Source: Clostridiales bacterium (GTDB lineage: Bacteria > Bacillota > Clostridia > Lachnospirales > Lachnospiraceae). From it: 7,350 bases of DNA. How positions within the stretch are numbered: the stretch's first letter is position 1; each line of letters starts with the position of its first letter. Shown piece after piece: positions 1 to 4,988 of the stretch. The notes under the pieces are model-generated. The model made no database searches. It was not told the origin of the DNA and saw nothing but the letters and a program-made list of their open reading frames with translations. The DNA lies in assembly GCA_019420425.1 (NCBI GenBank), contig JAHZHG010000126.1:1-7350 (forward strand), given 5' to 3'. Made by a program: the position numbers and the translations under genes.

Positions 1-295
1 CATTGCCAAAAGTGGCTGAGCCGGCACGCCGATCTAACGCCCCGTCACACCCCTCGCCGCTGATTACCCGAACCAGCTTATCCTGGGGATAGTTTATCTG
101 AAAATGCAGGCCGCGCAGCACCCCCTTTTTAGAGGCTGACTGGTTATCCTGGACAAATTCCATGTCAATCCCTGCGTCCTTATAATCGTTGTAGTTATAG
201 GTTTCCATAAAATATCCGCGCGGATCGCCGAACACGGTCGGGGTGATCACCTTCAGCCCTTCGATTTCGCACGTCTCTACCGTTATCTTTCCCAT
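1..295 (-). CDS. rmlC: dTDP-4-dehydrorhamnose 3,5-epimerase, N-terminal part (runs off window)
   Basis: Third enzyme of dTDP-L-rhamnose synthesis: it epimerises C3 and C5 of dTDP-4-keto-6-deoxyglucose in the cytosol. The visible 98 residues start MGKITVETCEIEGLK and carry family signatures: FGDPRGYF (about 22-29), VQDNQSASKKGVLRGLHFQ (48-66) with the expected catalytic His64, and QDKLVRV (71-77) with Lys73. The family is usually about 180-190 aa, so roughly half is missing beyond position 1. The ATG at 293-295 is set by an AGGGAGG ribosome binding site at 301-307 that shares its first base with the rmlA stop codon, so the two genes are only 11 bases apart and surely co-transcribed. Oddity: residues 81-90 read EGCDGALDRR, where the family has a hydrophobic strand close to EVYDVAVDLR. 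The frame is open, but this looks like error or decay. Identity is certain; integrity is not. Confidence 0.93.
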   Translation of the reverse strand, partial: MGKITVETCEIEGLKVITPTVFGDPRGYFMETYNYNDYKDAGIDMEFVQDNQSASKKGVLRGLHFQINYPQDKLVRVISGEGCDGALDRRAGSATFGN

Positions 296-306
296 CTTTT
301 CCTCCC

Positions 307-1176
307 TTATAATCCGTTTGCCACTTCGATCAGGTACTGGCCATATGCCGTCTTTAACAGGGGCTGCGCCAATTCAATCAGCTGCTCGCGGCTGATAAAG
401 CCTCTCCGGTACGCAATCTCCTCTATGCAGGAAATATACATGCCCTGGCGCTTCTGGAAAGCTGCCACAAAGTCGGCGGCATCCAGCAGGGAATCATGGC
501 TCCCCGTATCCAGCCAAGCAAAGCCCCGGCCAAGGGTCTCCACATGCAAATCGCCCCGCTCCAGATAGGCGTTATTCACCGAGGTAATCTCTATCTCTCC
601 TCTGGCAGAGGGCTTGACCTTTTTCGCAATCTCTACCACGTCATTATCGTAGAAGTACAGGCCCGGAACCGCATAGTTGGACTTCGGCTTTTCCGGCTTT
701 TCCTCTATGGAAATCGCCCTGCCGTTTTCGTCAAATTCCACTACGCCGTACTCTCTGGGGTCGCGGACATAATAGCCGAAAATCGTCGCTCCCTTTTCCC
801 GGGAGGCCACCTGCTTTAATACCCGGGAAAAGCTCTGGCCATAGAAAATATTGTCTCCCAGAACCAGGGCCACATGATCCTTTCCGATAAACTTTTCCCC
901 AATGATAAATGCATCGGCCAGGCCCCGCGGCTCTTCCTGAACCGCATAGGACATGGACAGGCCCAGCTGTTCTCCTGTGCCGAACAAATCCTCAAACACC
1001 TTAATGTCCCGCGGCGTGGAGATAATCAGAATCTCCCGGATACCCGCCAGCATCAGCGTAGAAAGCGGATAATAGATCATCGGCTTGTCATACACCGGCA
1101 TGATCTGCTTGGAAATGCTCTTGGTCAGCGGATAGAGCCTGGTGCCGGCTCCTCCTGCTAAAATGATCCCTTTCAT
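307..1176 (-). CDS. rmlA: glucose-1-phosphate thymidylyltransferase
   Basis: Makes dTDP-glucose from dTTP and glucose-1-phosphate, the entry step of dTDP-L-rhamnose synthesis (cytosolic). The protein is 289 aa, the usual RmlA length. Seen in order: nucleotide-binding loop GGAGTRLYP (8-16), SKQIMPVYDKPMIYYPLS (22-39), the metal-binding LGDNIFYG (106-113, Asp108), EEKPEKPKSNYA (158-169) and WLDTGSHDSLLDA (221-233). The frame stays open upstream to 1242, but the start at 1176 is chosen because MKGIILAGG is the family N-terminus and AAGGAG (1184-1189) lies 7 bases before it. The 22 extra residues are rich in Arg and Lys and unlike RmlA. It lies 167 bases after rmlB and 11 before rmlC. No convincing promoter of its own was found, so it is probably read through from rmlB. 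Confidence 0.97.
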   Translation of the reverse strand: MKGIILAGGAGTRLYPLTKSISKQIMPVYDKPMIYYPLSTLMLAGIREILIISTPRDIKVFEDLFGTGEQLGLSMSYAVQEEPRGLADAFIIGEKFIGKDHVALVLGDNIFYGQSFSRVLKQVASREKGATIFGYYVRDPREYGVVEFDENGRAISIEEKPEKPKSNYAVPGLYFYDNDVVEIAKKVKPSARGEIEITSVNNAYLERGDLHVETLGRGFAWLDTGSHDSLLDAADFVAAFQKRQGMYISCIEEIAYRRGFISREQLIELAQPLLKTAYGQYLIEVANGL

Positions 1177-1222
1177 CGGTAGTCTCCTTTTCCTTTTCCG
1201 GAAAACCGGATAATTGGCAAGT

Positions 1223-1251
1223 GGGGATGCTGTTTCTGGCACAGCACCCCC
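1223..1251 (-). other. intercistronic stem-loop between rmlB and rmlA
   Basis: GGGGATGCTGT (1223-1233) and ACAGCACCCCC (1241-1251) form an 11-bp stem with a 7-base loop (one G-U pair on the minus-strand RNA, an A-C mismatch on the plus). No run of U follows on the minus strand (the next bases are ACTTGCC), so termination is unlikely. It may mark an mRNA processing or stability site that sets rmlA/rmlC level relative to rmlB. The rest of this 167-base gap holds a 12-bp palindrome TTTTCCGGAAAA (1194-1205) and a 5-bp hairpin (1318-1330); I see no good promoter. Confidence 0.6.
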
Positions 1252-1343
1252 GCTTTGTCTGCTTTACAGCCGTTTTGCTTATTTATTTATACCTGTTCAG
1301 GCATCCCGTAATGTATGGCTCCTTTGGAGCAGGCACTGCGCGA

Positions 1344-2420
1344 TCAGGTATACATTTCGTTGTAATAGTTCTGGTAATCTCCGCTGGTCACATGCTCCAT
1401 CCATTCCTCATGGCTGAAGTACCATTCGATGGTCCTGCGGATACCTTCCTTAAACATGGTTTCCGGATACCAGCCAACCTCTGCCTTGATCTTGTCCGGC
1501 GCAATCGCATACCGGCGGTCATGGCCCTTTCTGTCCGTCACGTAGGTGATCAGCCCCTCATTTACCAGCGCTTTTCTGGGATCATCCTCGGGCAGCATCT
1601 CCTGCAGGGTATCCAGAATGATATGGATGATCTGGATATTCTGTTTCTCATTGTGTCCGCCGATGTTGTATGTCTCGAAAAGCCGCCCCTGCTCCTGTAC
1701 CATATCAATACCCTTGGCGTGATCCTCCACATACAGCCAGTCGCGGACATTCTTGCCGTCGCCGTATACGGGAAGCTTCTTTCCGTGAAGGGCGTTGTTG
1801 ATAATCAGCGGGATCAGCTTTTCCGGGAACTGATAGGGGCCGTAGTTGTTGCTGCAGTTGGTGATATTTGCCGGGAAACGGTAGGTATCCATGTACGCCT
1901 TTACCAGCATGTCCGAAGAGGCTTTGCTGGCCGAATACGGACTGTGGGGATCGTACGGCGTTGTCTCATAGAAGTAAGTGCCTTCCTCCTCCAGGGAGCC
2001 GTATACCTCGTCCGTGGACACGTGAAGGAACTTCTTGTCCGCCTTAAACGTGCCGTCCGGCAGCTCCCAGGCAGCCTTTGCCGCATTCAGCATAACCAGA
2101 GTCCCCAGTACATTTGTCCTCACAAACACCTCCGGGTTGCGGATGCTGCGGTCTACGTGACTCTCCGCGGCAAAGTGTACCACGCGGTCAATGTCGTTTT
2201 CCTCAAAAATCTTCATGATGGCTTCGCTGTCGCAGATATTTGCTTTCACGAAGGTATAATTTTCCCGGTTTTCCACATCCCGGAGATTCTCCAGATTGCC
2301 TGCGTACGTCAGGCAATCCACGTTGATGATGCGAATGCTGTCTCCGTACTTGCGGAACATATAATGAATATAATTGGAACCGATAAATCCGGCTCCGCCG
2401 GTCACCAGATAAGTCCTCAT
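1344..2420 (-). CDS. rmlB: dTDP-glucose 4,6-dehydratase
   Basis: Second enzyme of the dTDP-L-rhamnose pathway: NAD-dependent dehydration of dTDP-glucose to dTDP-4-keto-6-deoxyglucose. The protein is 358 aa, an extended short-chain dehydrogenase with the Rossmann motif TGGAGFIGS (7-15), HFAAESHVDRSI (82-93), the catalytic STDEVYG (135-141, Asp137 and Glu138 as the dehydratase acid/base pair), YxxxK as Tyr162/Lys166 in PYSASKAS, NNYGPYQFPEKLIPL (191-205) and DRKGHDRRYAI (296-306) near the C-terminus. The frame is open to 2513, but the start at 2420 matches the family (MRTYLVTGG) and has AAAGGTG (2429-2435) 8 bases upstream. The longer version would overlap the preceding glycosyltransferase gene. 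An extended -10 promoter at 2452-2480 sits just upstream, so rmlBAC may have its own transcript as well as read-through. Confidence 0.97.
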   Translation of the reverse strand: MRTYLVTGGAGFIGSNYIHYMFRKYGDSIRIINVDCLTYAGNLENLRDVENRENYTFVKANICDSEAIMKIFEENDIDRVVHFAAESHVDRSIRNPEVFVRTNVLGTLVMLNAAKAAWELPDGTFKADKKFLHVSTDEVYGSLEEEGTYFYETTPYDPHSPYSASKASSDMLVKAYMDTYRFPANITNCSNNYGPYQFPEKLIPLIINNALHGKKLPVYGDGKNVRDWLYVEDHAKGIDMVQEQGRLFETYNIGGHNEKQNIQIIHIILDTLQEMLPEDDPRKALVNEGLITYVTDRKGHDRRYAIAPDKIKAEVGWYPETMFKEGIRRTIEWYFSHEEWMEHVTSGDYQNYYNEMYT

Positions 2421-2451
2421 TTCTTCTGCACCTTTCTCTGTACTATTTCTC

Positions 2452-2480
2452 ATTATATCAGACTTCTTACTCTCCATCAA
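2452..2480 (-). promoter_or_regulatory. sigma-A extended -10 promoter for rmlBAC
   Basis: On the minus strand the -35 is TTGATG (2475-2480, 4 of 6 consensus), the spacer is 17 bases, and the -10 is a perfect TATAAT (2452-2457) preceded by TGA, an extended -10 element. The -35 and part of the spacer lie within the last codons of the glycosyltransferase gene. The expected start is near 2445, giving a leader of about 25 bases with the rmlB ribosome binding site at 2429-2435. It would let rmlBAC be expressed separately from the glycosyltransferase. Confidence 0.75.
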
Positions 2481-3411
2481 CCTTTTTCGCACATCTGCCG
2501 GCTTTTGCCGCAATAAAATACCGCGGCCTTCCCTTTACCTCTTCATAGATTTTAGAGATATAGCAGCCGATGATGCCCAGGCTGATCATAATGATGCTGC
2601 CGATAATCAGCAGCAGAAGAATTACTGTGGTAAAGCCCTCCACTGCATGTCCGGAAAAATATCTGACCAGGGACTGTATCCCCATAATCACGGCAAAAAC
2701 AAACATAAATCCCCCGGCAATGGTTACCATCTGCATGGGCGCCGCAGAAAAGGCCAGGATATTGGTCACCGCGTATTTTATCAGCGACCAGGTGCTCCAT
2801 TTGGACTCGCCCGCCTCACGCTCCTGTACATCGAACTCCACCGACGTGGTCTTAAAGCCCACCCAGGAGGAAAGCGCTCGGAAAAATGCGTTGCGCTCCG
2901 GCATAGACAGCAATGCCTCCACCGCCCTGCGGTCAAGCAGCTTAAAATCCGATGCCCTGGACATATCCACCTTTGTGGCCTTTGTCATCATTTTGTAGAA
3001 CATTCCGGCGCTGGCTTTGTGCAGAGCGCTCTCCCTGCCCCTGCTCCGCTTCACGCCCTCTACTACCTCATAGCCTTGCTCCCAGAGCCTGTACATCTCC
3101 ACCAGTGTTTCGGGGGGATGCTGAAGATCACAGTCCATCACCGCCAGACAGTCTCCCGAGCCTGTCGCCAACCCGGCAAAAATTGCGGATTCTTTACCAA
3201 AATTCCGCGAAAAATGAACGCCGCTCACATGACTGTCCCGAAGCGCCGCCGCCTCAATCTTCTCCCAGGTTCGATCGCCGGAGCCATCGTCAATAAATAC
3301 CAGCTCGTAGGCAATATCCGCTGATTTTAATATCTTCCCCACGCGCTCCACCACTTCATCAATCATCTGCTCTTCCTTATATGCGGGCAGAATCACGGAA
3401 AGTAACGCCAT
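2467..3411 (-). CDS. GT2 polyprenyl-phosphate glycosyltransferase (GtrB/DPM1-like)
   Basis: Probably transfers a sugar from an NDP-sugar to undecaprenyl phosphate at the cytoplasmic membrane face, giving a lipid-linked donor for cell-surface glycans. The protein is 314 aa. N-terminal GT-A domain: LLSVILPAYKEE (3-14), FIDDGSGDRT (39-48), the DxD motif in MDCDLQHPPE (92-101, Asp93/Asp95), SRASDFKLLDRRAV (151-164), RNAFFRALSSWVGFK (173-187) and GESKW (211-215). Two hydrophobic segments follow at about 221-246 and 260-285, then a basic tail; this is the layout of GtrB/YfdH/ArnC-like enzymes. The start at 3411 is preferred over the in-frame ATG at 3432 because the perfect AGGAGG (3420-3425) lies 8 bases before it, inside the longer reading. 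First gene of the rml cluster, 46 bases before rmlB. The sugar transferred cannot be read from sequence, and no GtrA-like flippase is in view. Confidence 0.9.
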   Translation of the reverse strand: MALLSVILPAYKEEQMIDEVVERVGKILKSADIAYELVFIDDGSGDRTWEKIEAAALRDSHVSGVHFSRNFGKESAIFAGLATGSGDCLAVMDCDLQHPPETLVEMYRLWEQGYEVVEGVKRSRGRESALHKASAGMFYKMMTKATKVDMSRASDFKLLDRRAVEALLSMPERNAFFRALSSWVGFKTTSVEFDVQEREAGESKWSTWSLIKYAVTNILAFSAAPMQMVTIAGGFMFVFAVIMGIQSLVRYFSGHAVEGFTTVILLLLIIGSIIMISLGIIGCYISKIYEEVKGRPRYFIAAKAGRCAKKVDGE

Positions 3412-3436
3412 ACCAACAACCTCCTGAATCATGTTC

Positions 3437-3452
3437 TCACGCAGTCACGCAG
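3437..3452. repeat. tandem 8-bp repeat TCACGCAG x2 in the glycosyltransferase leader
   Basis: Two exact head-to-tail copies of TCACGCAG (3437-3444 and 3445-3452). Each contains CACGCA, and either could pair with TGCGTG at 3457-3462, so the leader RNA on the minus strand can form a hairpin with a 5-base loop or an alternative with a longer loop. This lies between the predicted transcript start and the ribosome binding site. Confidence 0.6.
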
Positions 3453-3462
3453 CAAGTGCGTG
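3446..3462 (-). promoter_or_regulatory. small stem-loop in the glycosyltransferase 5' leader
   Basis: CACGCA (3446-3451) and TGCGTG (3457-3462) pair perfectly over 6 bases with a 5-base loop. No T-tract follows on the minus strand, so it is not an intrinsic terminator. It could stabilise the mRNA or influence access to the ribosome binding site about 20 bases downstream; neither role is shown. Confidence 0.4.
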
Positions 3463-3485
3463 GCTTTGGCCTGAACAACAACTAA

Positions 3486-3514
3486 ATTTTACACCAGAAT
3501 GCGAAAATAGTCAA
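3486..3514 (-). promoter_or_regulatory. sigma-A promoter for the glycosyltransferase/rml cluster
   Basis: On the minus strand: -35 TTGACT (3509-3514, 5 of 6), a 17-base spacer, and -10 TAAAAT (3486-3491, 5 of 6). The predicted start near 3479 gives a leader of about 68 bases, which holds a small hairpin (3446-3462) ahead of the AGGAGG at 3420-3425. The -35 box is only 6 bases from the -35 box of the divergent promoter. Confidence 0.75.
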
Positions 3515-3520
3515 AGCCAA

Positions 3521-3549
3521 CTGACAAAACCTCGTTTCTATGTTATAAT
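3521..3549 (+). promoter_or_regulatory. sigma-A extended -10 promoter for the nucleotidyltransferase
   Basis: -35 CTGACA (3521-3526, 5 of 6), 17-base spacer, perfect -10 TATAAT (3544-3549) preceded by TGT, an extended -10. The predicted start near 3556 gives a leader of about 41 bases before the ATG at 3597. It lies back to back with the promoter on the other strand. Confidence 0.8.
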
Positions 3550-3575
3550 TAACCTCACAAATATGAATTGAGGAA

Positions 3576-3596
3576 GTGTTCGTTTAGGAGGAACAC
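3576..3596 (+). promoter_or_regulatory. possible hairpin holding the Shine-Dalgarno of the nucleotidyltransferase gene
   Basis: GTGTTC (3576-3581) and GAACAC (3591-3596) are perfect inverted repeats around a 9-base loop, GTTTAGGAG. The Shine-Dalgarno AGGAGG (3586-3591) therefore lies in the loop with its last G in the stem, and the stem ends directly at the ATG. Six pairs with a 9-base loop make a weak structure. A role in translation is inference. Confidence 0.35.
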
Positions 3597-4526
3597 ATGA
3601 AGGAGACTACTCTCGTTATTATGGCCGCCGGCCTGGGCAGCCGCTTCGGTAAGGGGATAAAACAGCTTGCTCCCGTTGGTCCCAGTGGAAAAATCATCAT
3701 GGAATATGCCATCCATGATGCTCTGGAGGCCGGATTTACCCACATTGTTTTTATTATCCGCAGGGATCTGGAGAAGGAATTTCGGGAAATCCTGGGCGAC
3801 CGTGTCGCCAGATCAGCCCATGTTTCCTATGTATTTCAGGAGCTGAGCGCCCTTCCCGGCGGATTCACCGTTCCGGAGGGCCGTACCAAGCCCTGGGGAA
3901 CCGGCCAGGCCATACTTTCCTGCCTCGGCGCCGTGACTACCCCCTTTGCAGTCATCAATGCAGACGATTACTACGGCAAAGAGGCCTTTGTCCGGATCCA
4001 TGATTATCTGACCGCCCACGCTGACCGGCGCAGCCCGGGAGAGCCGTTCCATTTCTGTATGGCCGGTTTTATCCTTGGCAATACGCTAAGTCCCCATGGC
4101 GGCGTTACCCGCGGAATCTGCCAGACGGATGAAAACGGCAGCCTGATCCGGGTAAAGGAGACCCGTCACATCACCCGCACCCCGGACGGCGCCGGCATTC
4201 CGGACGGCAAGGGCGGTTATATCCCTGTGGATACCAGAAGCCATGTTTCCATGAACATGTGGGGCTTTACTCCGGATTTTCTGGATTCCATAGAAAAATC
4301 CTTTATTGCTTTTCTCTCTTCCCCTGCCGGCAAAGAGCTGACCAGCGAATTTCTGCTTCCCGAGCTGATTGATCAGCTGATCCTCTCGGGCGAAGCCAGG
4401 GTGACCATGCTGGAAACCGGAGACACCTGGTTCGGGGTCACCTACCAGGAGGACAGGCAGTACGTTGCCGATTCCTTCAGCCGTCTGGTGAAAAACGGCG
4501 TATACCCGACTCCTCTGTTCAACTGA
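3597..4526 (+). CDS. sugar-phosphate nucleotidyltransferase family protein, substrate unknown
   Basis: A 309-aa GT-A-fold nucleotidyltransferase (NTP_transferase superfamily), expected to join a nucleotide to a sugar or similar phosphate in the cytosol. Seen: the N-terminal loop LVIMAAGLGSRFG (6-18) with Arg16, then Lys22 in GIKQLAPVGPSGK; KPWGTGQA (98-105), probably contacting the base; NADDYYG (121-127), whose Asp residues are the likely metal site; SHVSMNMWGF (215-224); and TWFGVTYQEDR (277-287) near the C-terminus. The gap between Arg16 and Lys22 is shorter than in RmlA or GalU, so it is neither. Relatives are often labelled only nucleotidyltransferase. The ATG has AGGAGG (3586-3591) 5 bases before it. 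It is transcribed divergently from the glycosyltransferase/rml cluster from a clear promoter and ends in its own terminator, so it is monocistronic. A role in surface sugar activation is inferred from context only. Confidence 0.85.
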   Translation: MKETTLVIMAAGLGSRFGKGIKQLAPVGPSGKIIMEYAIHDALEAGFTHIVFIIRRDLEKEFREILGDRVARSAHVSYVFQELSALPGGFTVPEGRTKPWGTGQAILSCLGAVTTPFAVINADDYYGKEAFVRIHDYLTAHADRRSPGEPFHFCMAGFILGNTLSPHGGVTRGICQTDENGSLIRVKETRHITRTPDGAGIPDGKGGYIPVDTRSHVSMNMWGFTPDFLDSIEKSFIAFLSSPAGKELTSEFLLPELIDQLILSGEARVTMLETGDTWFGVTYQEDRQYVADSFSRLVKNGVYPTPLFN

Positions 4527-4538
4527 CCGTTCACCAAA

Positions 4539-4590
4539 AGACCGGCCGTCCTGCTTTTAGGACAGCCGGTCTCTTTTATTCTTTTTCTTT
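4539..4590 (+). terminator. rho-independent terminator of the nucleotidyltransferase gene
   Basis: The stem AGACCGGC (4539-4546) pairs with GCCGGTCT (4565-4572), then after one C-A mismatch GTCCT (4548-4552) pairs with AGGAC (4559-4563) around a 6-base loop. A T-rich tail follows at 4574-4590 (TTTT, TTTTT and TTT runs). It begins 12 bases after the stop codon. On the minus strand the hairpin is followed by only four U, so it may also act weakly on the convergent DUF1540 transcript, which has no other terminator in this 72-base gap. Confidence 0.92.
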
Positions 4591-4598
4591 ATACGTTT

Positions 4599-4922
4599 TT
4601 ACTTTTCCGCAGTAAAGGTCACGCACTCCGTCTGATCATGACAGACTGCGCCGGCGCCGGAAATATTGATTTCCTCCGCATGGCATTTACAATCCTCGTT
4701 GTATCTGCACTGGGTCGCCTTACAATCCACGCAAATGTGCTGGGTCGGCGCTCCCATAGAGCTGGACGAGGTGGCAGTTCCTTCTCTGCGGTCGCGGAAG
4801 GATTCACAGCAGGTTTCCTGACAGGTAGACGCCTGTTCTCCGCCCACCAGAATATCCCCTTTGCTGCAGTACATCGCCTGATTGTAGACACAATTCTGTG
4901 CTGCACAAACTAGCATCGGCAT
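4599..4922 (-). CDS. small Cys-rich protein with two DUF1540 domains
   Basis: A 107-aa soluble protein with 13 cysteines and no signal peptide or membrane segment. Two DUF1540-like units are visible: about residues 4-42 (Cys6, 11, 19, 34, 38, 39; core CAAQNCVYN) and 62-103 (Cys64, 67, 72, 78, 80, 94, 100; core CKATQCRYN). A Ser/Thr/Gly-rich linker (about 46-60) separates them. The Cys spacing suggests metal binding, but the family has no settled function known to me. The frame is open to 4985; the start at 4922 is chosen because AAGGAGG (4930-4936) lies 7 bases upstream and the protein then begins MPMLVCAAQNC, right at the first domain. It follows thrS by 66 bases on the same strand. No convincing promoter was found in that gap, so it is either read through from thrS or uses a promoter I cannot recognise, such as a sporulation sigma factor. 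Confidence 0.88.
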   Translation of the reverse strand: MPMLVCAAQNCVYNQAMYCSKGDILVGGEQASTCQETCCESFRDRREGTATSSSSMGAPTQHICVDCKATQCRYNEDCKCHAEEINISGAGAVCHDQTECVTFTAEK

Positions 4923-4988
4923 AACGATACCTCCTTTTTTCGTATTCCCGGATAGTATCTGCCAAAATGCATGATCTATGCACACCGT

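Noticed and set aside
1177..1242. A 22-residue N-terminal extension of RmlA
   Set aside because: It is unlike RmlA proteins, includes the ribosome binding site and part of the intercistronic stem-loop, and the start at 1176 fits both family and AAGGAG.
1281..1301. TATAAA-like -10 for a separate rmlA promoter (minus strand)
   Set aside because: No acceptable -35 at 16-18 bases spacing.
1221..2516. A 431-codon open frame on the plus strand, antisense to rmlB
   Set aside because: The same kind of shadow: it covers the whole of rmlB, shows no family motif and has no convincing ribosome site.
4968..4982. Inverted repeat TGCAT/ATGCA after thrS as a terminator
   Set aside because: Only 5 AT-rich pairs and no proper U-tract; too weak to call.
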